Shown: positions 9,665 through 18,759 of the stretch, in pieces
How the letters are laid out: the number at the start of each line of letters is the position of its first letter
How positions within the stretch are numbered: the first letter of the stretch is position 1
Translations under genes and position numbers: made by a program
Notes under the pieces: generated by a model
What the model was told of the DNA's origin: nothing
Database searches by the model: none
What the model saw: the letters and a program-made list of their open reading frames with translations, nothing else
From: Nocardioides alkalitolerans
GTDB taxonomy: Bacteria; Actinomycetota; Actinomycetes; Propionibacteriales; Nocardioidaceae
Direction of reading: 5' to 3'
Assembly: GCA_038184435.1 (NCBI GenBank)
Contig: CP116227.1
Location: 2,571,501 to 2,635,500 of the forward strand
DNA length: 64,000 nucleotides

Positions 9665-11086
9665 TCAGGCGACGACGACCTTGCCCGGGTTGAGCAGGCC
9701 GCGCGGGTCGAGCGCCTGCTTCACCGTGCGCATGAGCCCCACCTCGACGTCCGACTTCACCGCTGCCGCCGCGTCGCGCTTCGCCTGGCCGAGCCCGTGC
9801 TCGGCGCTGATCGATCCGTCGAAGGCGGCCACCTGCTCGTAGAGCGCCGCCGTCAGCGCGGGCGCCGCCGCGAGGAGCTCCTCGTCCGTGGCGCCGCGCG
9901 GCTTCGACAGGTTGTGGTGGAGGTTGCCGTCGCCCACGTGCCCGTAGGTCACCTCGCGGACACCGGGCAGCACCGCCTCGAGGGCGGCCGACGTGGCCGC
10001 GACGTACGCCGGCAGGCTGCCGATCGGCAGCGCCACGTCGTGCTTGAGGCTCGGCCCCGCGTGGCCCTGGGCCTCCGAGATGCCCTCCCGCAGCGCCCAG
10101 CACGCGTCGAGCCCCGGCCCGGTGGCGACGACGGCGTCCTGCAGGTGCCCGCGCTCCGCGGCGGCGACGAGCAGCTGCTCGGCCAGCCGCTCGACGTCCG
10201 CGTCCGGCGCCGTGTCCCCGAGCTCCACGAGGCAGCACCAGGGGTGCTCCGGGCCGAGCGGGTCACGCGTGCCGGGCACGTGGTCGAGCACCATGGTGCG
10301 GCTCTCCGCCGACATCACCTCGAAGGCGGTGATCCGCTCCCCCGCCAGCTCCCGGGCCGTCCCGAGGAGCGCGACCGCCTGGGCGAGGGAGGAGAGGCCG
10401 ACCCAGAGGCCGATGCGCCGCCGCACCGCCGGCTGCAGCGCCAGCACCGCGGCGGTCACCACCCCCAACGTGCCCTCGGAGCCGACGAACAGCTGCTTGA
10501 GGTCGTAGCCCGTGTTGTCCTTGCGCAGCCCGCGCAGGCCGTCCCACACCCGGCCGTCGGGCAGCACCACCTCGAGGCCCAGCACGAGGGCGCGCGTGCT
10601 GCCGTACCGCAGGACGCCCGTGCCACCGGCGTTCGTCGCCACGACGCCGCCGACCGTGCAGCGGCCCCGTGACCCCATCGTGAGCGGGAGCAGGAGGCCC
10701 GCCTCGGTGGCCGCGCGCTGGGCGTCGGCCAGCACGACCCCCGCCTCGACGGTCATCGTGCGGTTGGCCGTGTCGACCGCGCGCACGGCCCGCAGACGCT
10801 CGGTCGCCAGCACCACCTGGGTCCCGCTGGCGTCCGGCACCGCACCGCCGCACAGCCCGGTGTTGCCGCCCTGCGGCACCACCGCGACGCCCCCCTCGTG
10901 GCAGGCGCGCAGGACGCCCGCCACCTCCCCCGTGGAGCGCGGCAGCACCACGAGCGCCGGGACCCCGCCGTACGCCGCCCGCCAGTCGGTCGCGTACGTC
11001 GCGATCCGGTCGTCGTCGGCACCGGGGACGAGCACGCCCCGTGCCCCGACCACGGCGGTGAGCGCGGCGAGGAGGCCGTCGGTCAT
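9665..11086 (-). CDS. GlcD/D-lactate dehydrogenase-type FAD-binding oxidase
   Basis: A 473-residue enzyme of the FAD-linked oxidase family with an N-terminal PCMH-type FAD-binding domain (VVLPRSTGEVAGVL, VVPQGGNTGLCGGAVP, GRCTVGGVVATNAGG). The C-terminal FAD-oxidase domain contains YGHVGDGNLHHN and ends SAEHGLGQAKRD with conserved His residues. Members oxidise D-2-hydroxyacids such as glycolate, D-lactate or D-2-hydroxyglutarate to 2-oxoacids. No GlcE/GlcF subunits are adjacent. The start overlaps the UspA stop by 4 bp. The neighbouring TctABC system suggests a carboxylic acid context. Confidence 0.88.
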   Translation of the reverse strand: MTDGLLAALTAVVGARGVLVPGADDDRIATYATDWRAAYGGVPALVVLPRSTGEVAGVLRACHEGGVAVVPQGGNTGLCGGAVPDASGTQVVLATERLRAVRAVDTANRTMTVEAGVVLADAQRAATEAGLLLPLTMGSRGRCTVGGVVATNAGGTGVLRYGSTRALVLGLEVVLPDGRVWDGLRGLRKDNTGYDLKQLFVGSEGTLGVVTAAVLALQPAVRRRIGLWVGLSSLAQAVALLGTARELAGERITAFEVMSAESRTMVLDHVPGTRDPLGPEHPWCCLVELGDTAPDADVERLAEQLLVAAAERGHLQDAVVATGPGLDACWALREGISEAQGHAGPSLKHDVALPIGSLPAYVAATSAALEAVLPGVREVTYGHVGDGNLHHNLSKPRGATDEELLAAAPALTAALYEQVAAFDGSISAEHGLGQAKRDAAAAVKSDVEVGLMRTVKQALDPRGLLNPGKVVVA

Positions 11087-11478
11087 CCGCGGGGCTTGAC
11101 GGCCAGGATCGGTCGGTCGACGTCGAGCAGCACCCGCTGGGCGTCGCTGCCCAGGAACAGCTTGCCGACCGGCGAGCGACGACGGATGCCGATGACGATC
11201 ACCGACGCGTCCACCTCGTCGGCCACCGCGGCGATCGCACCCGGGAGGTCGTCGTGGTGGGTGGGTTGGCGCAGCTCGAAGGCCACGCCGGCGGCGGTCG
11301 CGGCGGCCTCGAGCTCCGCGCGCCGCTCCTCGCCGACGAGCGCCCGGTCGACGAGCGCGCCGCCCTGCGGGGAGTTGAGCACGACGAGGGGCTCGCCGCG
11401 ACGAGCGGCCTCCTCGACGGCGGCGGTGTAGGCCGCGTTGCCGGGCGCGGTGTCGACGTAGCCGACCAGGACGGTCAT
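11083..11478 (-). CDS. Universal stress protein (UspA family)
   Basis: A 131-residue single-domain Usp protein. It shows VLVGYVDT at the N-terminus and a C-terminal ATP-binding-type loop IGIRRRSPVGKLFLGSDAQRVLLDVDRPILAV, the G-2x-G-9x-G-(S/T) region in modified form. It overlaps tctA upstream and the GlcD-like gene downstream by 4 bp each, so it is part of the tctCBA transcript. A Usp gene after TctA recurs in actinobacteria as I recall, but its role there is not established. Confidence 0.85.
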   Translation of the reverse strand: MTVLVGYVDTAPGNAAYTAAVEEAARRGEPLVVLNSPQGGALVDRALVGEERRAELEAAATAAGVAFELRQPTHHDDLPGAIAAVADEVDASVIVIGIRRRSPVGKLFLGSDAQRVLLDVDRPILAVKPRG

Positions 11479-13076
11479 GAGGGTGCCTCTTCCTTGGAGC
11501 GCGCCTCGGGCGCGGGGTCGGTGGGAGTGCCGTCGGGAGCGGGGGTGCCGCCCGGGGTGGGGCCACCACCCGGGGCGATGCCCCCGGACGGGGTCCGCCG
11601 GTCGCGTCGCAGCAGCAGGCCGAGCAGCGGGAGGGCGAGCACGACGACGAGGACGGCCAGCAGGGTGCCGGAGATCGGCCGCGTGGCGAACCCGGCGACG
11701 TCGCCGTCGAAGAGGATCAGCGAGCGCCGGGCGTTGGACTCGAGCAGCGAGCCGAGCACGAAGGCCAGCACCAGCGGGCCGGGCTCGAAGCCGGCCTTCT
11801 TCATGAGGTAGCCGAGCACGCCGAACACGATCACCAGCACGATGTCGAAGCTGTTGTTGTTGACGGTGTAGACGCCGATCAGGGTGATGAGCACGGTGAT
11901 GGGCGCCATGATCGAGGCCCGCACCGTCAGGATCTTCACGAACAGGCCGACCAGCGGGATGCTCATCATGAGGAGCAGCAGGTTGCCGATGTACATCGAG
12001 TTGACGACGCCCCAGAACAGGTCGGGGTGGTCCTCGACGAGGCCCGGACCGGGCGTGATGCCCTGGATGAGCAGCGCGCCGAAGATGACGGCGATCGTCG
12101 CGTTGGCGGGGATGCCGAGCGTGAGCAGCGGGATGAAGGACGACGTGGCGGCCGCGTTGTTGGCGGTCTCCGGAGCGGCGACGCCCTCGATGGCGCCCTT
12201 GCCGAAGCGCTCCGGGGTGCGCGAGCGCTTCTTCTCCAGGCCGTAGGCCGCCAGCGAGGAGAGCACCGCGCCGCCGCCCGGCAGGATGCCGAGCACGAAG
12301 CCGATGACCGAGCCGCGGCCGATGGCCCCCGACGACTGCTTGAGGTCCGACCGCGAGGGCCACGGGTTCGAGACCTTGGCCGGCGGCTTGGCCAGCTTCT
12401 CGCGGTTCTCCAGGCTGTGCAGGATCTCGGCGAGACCGAAGATGCCCATGGCGATCGGCACGAAGTCGAGGCCGTCGGCCATGGAGAGCGAGTCGAACGT
12501 GAAGCGCTCCGCGCCGGTGAAGCCGTCGCGCCCGACCGTGGCGAGCAACAGGCCGATGCCGGCGGCGACGAACGCCTTCGTCCTGCTGCCGTTGCCCACC
12601 GCGGCGACGAGGAGGATGCCGAGGAGGGCGAGCATCGTGTACTCGGGCGGACCGAAGTCGAGGGCGAACGAGGCGATGAAGGGCGCCACGAGCGTCAGGG
12701 CGATGATCGAAACGGTGCCGCCGACGAAGGAGCCGATGGCGGCGATGCCGAGCGCGGTGCCGGCCTTGCCCTGGCGCGCCAGGGCGTAGCCGTCGAACAC
12801 GGTCACGACCGAGCTGGCCTCGCCGGGCAGACGAAGCAGCACCGAGGTGATGGTGCCGCCGTACTGCGCGCCGTAGAAGATGCCGGCGAGCATGATGATC
12901 GCGGTGACCGGCTCCACGTTGAACGTGAGCGGCAGGAGGATGGCGATCGTGGCCGCGGGGCCGAGGCCGGGGAGGACGCCCACCAGCATGCCGACGACGA
13001 CGCCGATCAGGCAGTAGAGCAGGTTCTCCGGCTGCAGCACGACGCCGAAGCCGTCGATGACCGGGGCGATGTCCAC
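11475..13076 (-). CDS. tctA: Tripartite tricarboxylate transporter large permease TctA
   Basis: A 533-residue, about 12-helix integral membrane protein. It contains the family-defining segment VGVLPGLGPAATIAILLPLTF, GIFYGAQYGGTITSVLLRLPGEASSVVT near the N-terminus, and the matching internal repeat FVLGILPGGGAVLSSLAAYGLEKK. It uses the cation gradient to import a dicarboxylate or tricarboxylate-like anion handed over by TctC. The start is GTG 13076, 38 bases after tctB. The C-terminal 45 residues are Gly/Pro-rich and poorly conserved. Position beside the aldarate genes points to glucarate/galactarate as cargo. Confidence 0.93.
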   Translation of the reverse strand: MDIAPVIDGFGVVLQPENLLYCLIGVVVGMLVGVLPGLGPAATIAILLPLTFNVEPVTAIIMLAGIFYGAQYGGTITSVLLRLPGEASSVVTVFDGYALARQGKAGTALGIAAIGSFVGGTVSIIALTLVAPFIASFALDFGPPEYTMLALLGILLVAAVGNGSRTKAFVAAGIGLLLATVGRDGFTGAERFTFDSLSMADGLDFVPIAMGIFGLAEILHSLENREKLAKPPAKVSNPWPSRSDLKQSSGAIGRGSVIGFVLGILPGGGAVLSSLAAYGLEKKRSRTPERFGKGAIEGVAAPETANNAAATSSFIPLLTLGIPANATIAVIFGALLIQGITPGPGLVEDHPDLFWGVVNSMYIGNLLLLMMSIPLVGLFVKILTVRASIMAPITVLITLIGVYTVNNNSFDIVLVIVFGVLGYLMKKAGFEPGPLVLAFVLGSLLESNARRSLILFDGDVAGFATRPISGTLLAVLVVVLALPLLGLLLRRDRRTPSGGIAPGGGPTPGGTPAPDGTPTDPAPEARSKEEAPS

Positions 13077-13114
13077 AGGTCAGGTCCTCTCGGGGTGGAT
13101 GGGGGACGGGGCCG

Positions 13115-13621
13115 TCAGAACAGGTGCGGGATCGACACGCTGAGCGCGGCCACGAAGATCAGGTAGAACGTCGCCGTCATGACGAGCGCACCGACGACGG
13201 AGGTGCGCCAGCCCTCCCGCCCCAGGAACTTCAGCCACACGAACGCGAGCACCGCGGACGGGATCTCGAAGCCGACGACGTCGATCAGGTAGGCGAACGG
13301 GACGAGCGTGAGCACGGCGGGCAGGACGATGGTGCTGTCGGCCGTGAAGCGCTCGGTGTCCGCGGTGGTGCGGGCCTGCAGCAGGAGCACCAGCCCCAGC
13401 AGGGCGATGGTGGCGCTGACCACCAGCGGCCAGGTCCCGGGGCCGGGCTCCCCCAGGGAGCCGGCGCCCAGGGCGAGGGACCCGGCGGTCCCCGCCAGAC
13501 CGAACCCGAGCACCAGCAGCGCGATCACGACGTTCGTCGTGGTGCCGGCCGCCTCGGGCTTCTCGGCCTCCCACTGGGCGGCCAGCTCCTCGGGCGTCGC
13601 CGCCTCGGGCAGCTGGCTCAC
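13115..13621 (-). CDS. tctB: Tripartite tricarboxylate transporter small permease TctB
   Basis: A 168-residue protein with a charged N-terminal cytoplasmic segment and four hydrophobic helices (NVVIALLVLGFGLAGTA, TWPLVVSATIALLGLVLLL, IVLPAVLTLVPFAYLI, VVGALVMTATFYLIFVAAL). This is the TctB topology. The GTG start overlaps the tctC stop by 4 bp. The sequence is weakly conserved in this family; the call rests on topology and on its place between tctC and tctA. Confidence 0.9.
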   Translation of the reverse strand: MSQLPEAATPEELAAQWEAEKPEAAGTTTNVVIALLVLGFGLAGTAGSLALGAGSLGEPGPGTWPLVVSATIALLGLVLLLQARTTADTERFTADSTIVLPAVLTLVPFAYLIDVVGFEIPSAVLAFVWLKFLGREGWRTSVVGALVMTATFYLIFVAALSVSIPHLF

Positions 13622-14616
13622 GCGTCACCGCCCATGTCGATCCCGTACTCGGCGATGAGCGCCTCGTAGGTCTCCCGCTGCTCGGTCCAGTCCGCGACGA
13701 CCTCGTCCCCGTCCACCTGGTAGGGCGTGAGGAGCGCGTTGGTGTTGAAGTCCTGGTAGGCCTGCGTCTCGAAGGCGGCGTCGAACGACTCCTTGAGCGT
13801 GTCGATCGTCTCCTGCGGGGTCCCCTTCGGCGCGGCGATCGCGCGGTACTGCGCGACGGGCACCTCGTACCCCAGCTCGGTCGCCGTGGGGACGTCCTCG
13901 AGGTACTGGTTGCGATCGGTGGAGAAGACCATCAGGGGGACGATCTCGCCGGCCTGGATCTGCGGGTAGGCCTCGCCCAGCTGGATGCTCGTGACGTCGA
14001 CCTGGTTGCCGAGGAGCGCGGTGAGCGCCGGCGACCCACCGTCGAACGGGACGTCGTTGCCGTCCACCTCGGTCTGGTTGAACAGCAGCTCCTGGGAGAG
14101 CTGGCTGCCGGTGCCGACGCCGGTGGTCGCGAAGTCGACCGTCTGGCCGGAGCCCTCGAGGTCCTCGAAGGACTCCCAGCCGGAGTCGGCGTTGGCGACG
14201 AGCACGTAGTCGTCCTGGGAGATCCCGGTGACGATCTCGTAGTCGTCGAGGCTGACGACCTCGTCCTCGCCGACGACGAGCGACGTGATCGCGATGAGCG
14301 ACGCGTTGATCACCATGAGGTTCTGGCCGTCGGCGTTCTCGCCGGCCAGCGTCTGGGCGGCGAGCGCGCCGTTGGCGCCCGGCTTGTTCATCACGGGCAC
14401 CGGCACGCCGAGGTCGTCGGAGACGGGCTCGGCGAGCGCGCGGGCGATGAGGTCGGTGCTGCCGCCCGCGTCCTGGCCGACCGTCAGGTTGATGGCGCCG
14501 TTGGGGAAGTCCTCGGCCGAGGAGCCGCCGAGGTTGCCGCCGCAGGCGGTCAGGGAGAGCGCTGCGGCGCCGGCCGAGATGGCCGCGACGCCGTGGACGA
14601 GACGGTGGTGGTTCAT
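13618..14616 (-). CDS. tctC: Tripartite tricarboxylate transporter substrate-binding lipoprotein TctC
   Basis: A 332-residue extracytoplasmic binding protein. The signal peptide ends in the lipobox LSLTACGG. The Bug/TctC fold is recognised by VGQDAGGSTDLIARALAEPVSDDLG, VMNKPGANGALAAQ and FATTGVGTGSQLSQELL. ATG 14616 has CAGGAGT upstream; the frame is open further to an ATG at 14676 that would bury the signal peptide. First gene of tctC-tctB-tctA-usp-glcD-like, with its own promoter facing a LysR gene (see 14684-14739). Ligand inferred as an aldarate from context. Confidence 0.92.
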   Translation of the reverse strand: MNHHRLVHGVAAISAGAAALSLTACGGNLGGSSAEDFPNGAINLTVGQDAGGSTDLIARALAEPVSDDLGVPVPVMNKPGANGALAAQTLAGENADGQNLMVINASLIAITSLVVGEDEVVSLDDYEIVTGISQDDYVLVANADSGWESFEDLEGSGQTVDFATTGVGTGSQLSQELLFNQTEVDGNDVPFDGGSPALTALLGNQVDVTSIQLGEAYPQIQAGEIVPLMVFSTDRNQYLEDVPTATELGYEVPVAQYRAIAAPKGTPQETIDTLKESFDAAFETQAYQDFNTNALLTPYQVDGDEVVADWTEQRETYEALIAEYGIDMGGDA

Positions 14617-14683
14617 GCGGACTCCTGGGGGATCGAGGGTGGGCGATGACCTCGGGGGGTCTGTGATCGCCATCACGCGTTGG

Positions 14684-14739
14684 ACCCTAAGAGGGCGTGA
14701 TGATGCATGTCCAAACCCGATGAGGCATGGCCTGATACC
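14684..14739 (-). promoter_or_regulatory. tctC promoter with LysR-type dyad
   Basis: Read on the minus strand: GGTATCAGGCCATGCC (14739-14724, a GGTAT-N6-ATGCC dyad with one mismatch), then 9 nt, then TTGGAC (14714-14709), 19 nt, and TAGGGT (14689-14684). The same elements with the same spacings occur upstream of the galactarate dehydratase gene at 22561-22616. An 8-bp perfect inverted repeat CATCACGC/GCGTGATG (14671-14678, 14695-14702) overlaps the core promoter. The dyad is also 11 bases from the LysR start, so autoregulation is likely. Confidence 0.7.
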
Positions 14740-14750
14740 GTCCGTGCATC

Positions 14751-15659
14751 ATGTTCTCCTTCGACCAGCTCCGGGGTTTCGTGGCCGTCGCCGAGGAGCT
14801 CCACTTCGGACGCGCGGCCGAGCGGCTGAGCATGACGCAGCCTCCCCTGAGCCGTCAGATCCAGAAGCTGGAGCGCGCCGTCGGCGTACGGCTGCTCGAC
14901 CGCGACAACCGGGGCGTCAGCCTCACGCCGGCCGGAGCAGCGTTCCTGCGGGAGGCCGTGCGTCTCCTGGCCCTGGCCGACACGGCTCCCGACCTGGCCC
15001 GACGGATCGCCGCCGGCACCGTCGGCAGCATCCGGATCGGCTTCACGGCGGCGTCCACCTTCGGCGTGCTCACCGACGTGCTCGACCTCGTCTCCGCGGC
15101 CCTGCCGCAGGTCGAGCTCGACCTGTTCGAGATGGTGACCCGGGAGCAGGTGGAGGCCCTCCTCGCCCACGAGATCGACCTCGCGCTGGCCCGCCCGCCC
15201 TTCGACCCCGCGCTGTTCGGCAGCCGACTGGTGCGACGGGAGGAGCTGGTCGTGGCCGTCCCGTCCGGCCACCCCCTCACCCGCCTCGACCGGCCCGTGG
15301 AGGTCGCCGACCTCGCAGGAGAGCCGCTGGTCATGCACTCCCCCACCAAGGCGCGCTACTTCTACGACCTGGTCGTCGGCCTGCTCCCGGTCGAGCACCA
15401 CAACGTCGTGCACTCCGTCAGCCAGATCGCCACCATGACGTGGCTGGTCGCGAGCGGGCGCGGGATCGCCTTCGTCCCGCGGTCGGCGTCCCTGCTCGGG
15501 ATCGAGGGCGTCGCCCACCTCCCCCTGCGGACCCGGGAGCCCAAGCCCGTCGAGCTGCACGTGCTGTGGCCGCGGGACTCGGCGAACCCGGCGCTCCCCC
15601 TCGCCCTCGAGGCGCTCCGCGGGATCGACCCCGACGCCGTGCCGGGGCGCCCCGGCTGA
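14751..15659 (+). CDS. LysR-family transcriptional regulator of the aldarate genes
   Basis: A 302-residue LysR protein. The N-terminal winged HTH (QLRGFVAVAEELHFGRAAERLSMTQPPLSRQIQKLERAVG, about residues 6-45) is of the CatM/BenM-like subgroup with the LHFGRAA and TQPPLSRQI motifs. The C-terminal effector domain begins at about residue 90 (GSIRIGFTAASTFGVL). It is divergent from tctCBA and convergent with the six-gene dehydratase operon. The paired promoter sites at 14724-14739 and 22601-22616 are its likely targets, and a hexarate or pathway intermediate is the likely inducer. Both are inferences. Confidence 0.92.
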   Translation: MFSFDQLRGFVAVAEELHFGRAAERLSMTQPPLSRQIQKLERAVGVRLLDRDNRGVSLTPAGAAFLREAVRLLALADTAPDLARRIAAGTVGSIRIGFTAASTFGVLTDVLDLVSAALPQVELDLFEMVTREQVEALLAHEIDLALARPPFDPALFGSRLVRREELVVAVPSGHPLTRLDRPVEVADLAGEPLVMHSPTKARYFYDLVVGLLPVEHHNVVHSVSQIATMTWLVASGRGIAFVPRSASLLGIEGVAHLPLRTREPKPVELHVLWPRDSANPALPLALEALRGIDPDAVPGRPG

Positions 15660-15680
15660 GCGTCCACCGGGCGGCGGCGC

Positions 15681-16433
15681 TCAGGCGAGCGACAGGGCCA
15701 GGTGCGCCGCGAGGCCGAGACCGGCGAGCCCGATGGCCCAGCGGAGCGGGGCCTCGGGCAGCAGACGGACGACCTGGGGTCCGATCCAGCCCCCGACGAG
15801 GGCGCCGAGGGCGACGCACCCCGCGGCCGACCAGTCGACCGGCGCCAGGAACGCGTACACGACCGCGGCGACCGCGTTGGCGGCGCTGGTGACGATGTTC
15901 TTCACGGCGTTGGTGACGGCGAACGGCTCGGCTGTGCGCACCGACAGCACGGCGAGCATGATGATGCCGGCGGCGGCGCCGAAGTAGCCGCCGTAGACGC
16001 CCACGGTCGCGACCTGCGCGCCCGGCGCCCCGCCGGTGTCGAGGCCGCCCCTCCCGCGGCGGGCGACCCAGCCGCGGATGCGGTCGCGGGCGAGCAGCAG
16101 CACGGCGCCGAACGCCACGAGACCGGGGACGACGACCTCGAAGGTCTCCTCGCCCCCGAGCAGTAGCAGCCCGGCGCCCACGGTCCCCCCGAGCGCCGCC
16201 CACCCGCTGAGCACGGCGACGCGTCGTCCCTGCCCGGCCAGCTCCCGTCGCGACCCGACCGCCGTGCCGACGCCGTTCGCCAGCAGCGCCGTCGTGTTGG
16301 TGACGTTGGCGGCGAGCGGCGGGAGGCCGACGGCGAGGAGCGCGGGGTACGACGCGAGCGACGCCAACCCGGCGATCGAGCCGCACAGGCCCGCGCCCAC
16401 GCCGGCGAGCACCAGCAGGAGGGTGTCGCTCAC
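15681..16433 (-). CDS. TSUP-family (TauE/SafE) membrane permease
   Basis: A 250-residue membrane protein with about eight hydrophobic segments and the TauE/SafE features: an N-terminal GAGLCGSIAGLASLASYPALL, NVTNTTALLANGVGT, and the repeated half YGGYFGAAAGIIMLAVL followed by NAVKNIVTSAANAVAAVVYAF. The family exports or imports sulfite, sulfoacetate and other small anions. GTG 16433 overlaps the stop of the 2-hydroxyacid dehydrogenase by 4 bp, making this the last gene of the aldarate operon. A role as anion exporter or second uptake route is inferred from context only. Confidence 0.85.
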   Translation of the reverse strand: MSDTLLLVLAGVGAGLCGSIAGLASLASYPALLAVGLPPLAANVTNTTALLANGVGTAVGSRRELAGQGRRVAVLSGWAALGGTVGAGLLLLGGEETFEVVVPGLVAFGAVLLLARDRIRGWVARRGRGGLDTGGAPGAQVATVGVYGGYFGAAAGIIMLAVLSVRTAEPFAVTNAVKNIVTSAANAVAAVVYAFLAPVDWSAAGCVALGALVGGWIGPQVVRLLPEAPLRWAIGLAGLGLAAHLALSLA

Positions 16434-17431
16434 CCGAGCAGCGGCCGCGACTCGGCCACCGGGGTCAGCAGGCGCGCCCCGGTGAGCCACGCGTCCAGGT
16501 TGGCCAGGACGAGCCGGGTCATGTCGGCCCGCGTCTCGACGGTGGCGGACCCCACGTGCGGCAGCAGCACGACGTTGTCGAGCGCACGGAGCGCCGCGGG
16601 CACGTCGGGCTCCGCGGCGAACACGTCGAGACCCGCCCCGCCGAGCCCGCCCGCAGCGAGCAGCTCGACCAGCGCCGCCTCGTCGACGACGGACCCGCGG
16701 CCCACGTTCACCAGGAAGCCGTCGGGGCCGAGCGCCTCGAGCTCGGCACGACCGACGAGCGGCCGGGCCGCGGTGCCCCCGGACGCCGCCACGACGAGCA
16801 GGTCGACCGAGGCGGCGAGGTCGAGCGGCGTGGCGGCGTACGCGTGGTCGACGTCGGTGCGCTCGCGCCGGTTGTGGTAGCTGATCGCGCAGCCGAACGC
16901 CTCGAGCCGGCGCGCGATCGCGAGCCCGATCCGGCCGAGGCCGAGGATGCCGACGCGGGCGCCGCTGAGCCGACGGGTGAGCGGGGGCTCGACGCCGTGG
17001 GCCCAGGCACCCGTCCGCACCCAGCGGTCGGCGGCGCTGAAGCCCCGCATCGCGTCGAGCGCGAGCGCCACCGCGGTGTCGGCCACGCAGTCGGTCAGCA
17101 CGTCGGGGGTGTTGCTGACCACCACGCCGCGCCCGGCCGCCCGGGCGGCGTCGATCGTGTCGTACCCGACCCCGAAGCTCACCACCGCCCGGAGGGCGGG
17201 GAGCGCGTCGAGCACCGTGGGGTGCAGCCCCAGCCGACCCGAGGTGACGACGACCTCGGCGGTCGCCGCGTGGCTCGCGAGCGGCTCGCTGCCGACCTCG
17301 GCCGCTCCGGTCGGCAGGACCGGAGCGGCGTACGCGGCCGTGAGGGCGCGGGCCAGGTCGGGCTTGAGGCCGGCGGTCTGGAGCACCCGGCCGGGCGGTG
17401 GTGCGGCAGGCGAGGTCACGGGGACCATCAT
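16430..17431 (-). CDS. D-2-hydroxyacid dehydrogenase (GyaR/HPR type)
   Basis: A 333-residue NAD(P)-dependent reductase of 2-oxoacids. The Rossmann motif is [20 protein letters not shown]. The catalytic triad is visible as Arg in [11 protein letters not shown], Glu in [10 protein letters not shown] and His in [19 protein letters not shown] precedes the linker. Resembles glyoxylate/hydroxypyruvate or 2-ketogluconate reductases; a hydroxypyruvate or tartronate semialdehyde-level step would fit sugar-acid breakdown. The first ATG (17431) overlaps the gudD stop. Confidence 0.88.
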   Translation of the reverse strand: MMVPVTSPAAPPPGRVLQTAGLKPDLARALTAAYAAPVLPTGAAEVGSEPLASHAATAEVVVTSGRLGLHPTVLDALPALRAVVSFGVGYDTIDAARAAGRGVVVSNTPDVLTDCVADTAVALALDAMRGFSAADRWVRTGAWAHGVEPPLTRRLSGARVGILGLGRIGLAIARRLEAFGCAISYHNRRERTDVDHAYAATPLDLAASVDLLVVAASGGTAARPLVGRAELEALGPDGFLVNVGRGSVVDEAALVELLAAGGLGGAGLDVFAAEPDVPAALRALDNVVLLPHVGSATVETRADMTRLVLANLDAWLTGARLLTPVAESRPLLG

Positions 17432-18759
17432 CGGTCCAGCGCGGGACGCTTCGGGTCGAAGGTCCAGCCGGGCACGAGGAACTGCATGGCGGCCGTGTCG
17501 TCGCGCGCCCCGAGGCCCTCCCGGAGGTAGAGCTCGTGGGCCTCCGCCACCCGGTCCTCGTCGAGCTCGACGCCGAGGCCCGGCACGGTCGGGACGGCGA
17601 TCCGGCCGCCCTCGATCCGCAGCGGGTCGCGGGTCAGCCGCTGCCCGTCCTGCCAGATCCAGTGCGTGTCGATGGCCGTCGGCTCCCCGGGCACGGCCGC
17701 GGCGACGTGGGTGAACATCGCCAGCGAGACGTCGAAGTGGTTGTTCGAGTGGGAGCCCCAGGTGAGCCCCAGCTCGTGGCACAGCTGGCCGACGCGCACG
17801 GAGCCGGCCATCGTCCAGAAGTGGGGGTCGGCGAGGGGGATGTCGACCGCGCCGGAGCGGATCGCGTGGCCCAGCTGCCGCCAGTCGGTCGCGATCATGT
17901 TCGTCGCGGTCGGCAGGCCGGTGGCGCGCTTGAACTCCGCCATGACCTCGCGGCCCGAGTAGCCGCCCTCCGCGCCGCACGGGTCCTCGGCGTAGGCCAC
18001 GACGCCACGCATCGCGCGCCCGTGCCGGATCGCGTCGGCGAGGAGCCAGCCCCCGTTGGGGTCGAGCGTCACGCGGGCGTCGGGGAACGCCTGCGCCAGC
18101 GCGGTGACGACCTCCACCTCCTCCTCGCCGGGCAGCACACCGCCCTTGAGCTTGAAGTCGGCGAAGCCGTAGCGCTCCTGCGCCGCCCGGGCGAGGGCGA
18201 CCACCGCGTCGGCGTCGAGGGCCACCTCGTGGCGCAGCCGCGTCCAGGCGTCCTCCCCGTCGGGCTCGGAGCGGTAGGCCAGGTCGGTGCGCCGCCGGTC
18301 GCCCACGAAGAACAGGTAGCCCAGCGCCAGCACCTCGTCGCGCTGCTGCCCGTCGCCGAGGAGCTCCGCCACGGGCACGCCGAGCGCCTGGCCGTGGAGG
18401 TCGAGGAGTGCCGACTCCAGGGCGGTGACGACGTGCACCGTCGTGCGGAGGTCGAAGGTCTGCAGCCCGCGGCCGCCCGCGTCGCGGCCGGCGAAGGCGT
18501 CGGCGACGCTGCGGAGCAGGCTGCGGAAGCGCGCGACCGGCTGGCCGACGACGAACCGGGCCGACGCCTCGAGGGTCGTGCGGATCGCCTCCCCGCCGGG
18601 CACCTCGCCGACGCCGGTGCGGCCGTCCGAGTCGGTGAGCACCACGAGGGTGCGCGTGAAGTACGGCGCGTGCGCACCCGAGAGGTTGAGCAGCATGCTG
18701 TCGTGCCCGGCGACGGGCACGACGCGCACGTCGGTGACGACGGGACCGCGCTCAGTCAC
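17428..18759 (-). CDS. gudD: Glucarate dehydratase
   Basis: A 443-residue enolase-superfamily enzyme that dehydrates D-glucarate (and L-idarate) to 5-dehydro-4-deoxyglucarate. Diagnostic blocks are intact: the KxK base in DFKLKGGV, metal ligands in TLDPNGGW and [19 protein letters not shown], the Asn in ATNMIATDW, the His in [15 protein letters not shown], and the glucarate-subgroup tail [14 protein letters not shown]. Start GTG 18759 gives [13 protein letters not shown] and overlaps the upstream aldehyde dehydrogenase by 8 bp. Its product is the substrate of kdgD two genes upstream in the same operon. Confidence 0.95.
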   Translation of the reverse strand: MTERGPVVTDVRVVPVAGHDSMLLNLSGAHAPYFTRTLVVLTDSDGRTGVGEVPGGEAIRTTLEASARFVVGQPVARFRSLLRSVADAFAGRDAGGRGLQTFDLRTTVHVVTALESALLDLHGQALGVPVAELLGDGQQRDEVLALGYLFFVGDRRRTDLAYRSEPDGEDAWTRLRHEVALDADAVVALARAAQERYGFADFKLKGGVLPGEEEVEVVTALAQAFPDARVTLDPNGGWLLADAIRHGRAMRGVVAYAEDPCGAEGGYSGREVMAEFKRATGLPTATNMIATDWRQLGHAIRSGAVDIPLADPHFWTMAGSVRVGQLCHELGLTWGSHSNNHFDVSLAMFTHVAAAVPGEPTAIDTHWIWQDGQRLTRDPLRIEGGRIAVPTVPGLGVELDEDRVAEAHELYLREGLGARDDTAAMQFLVPGWTFDPKRPALDR

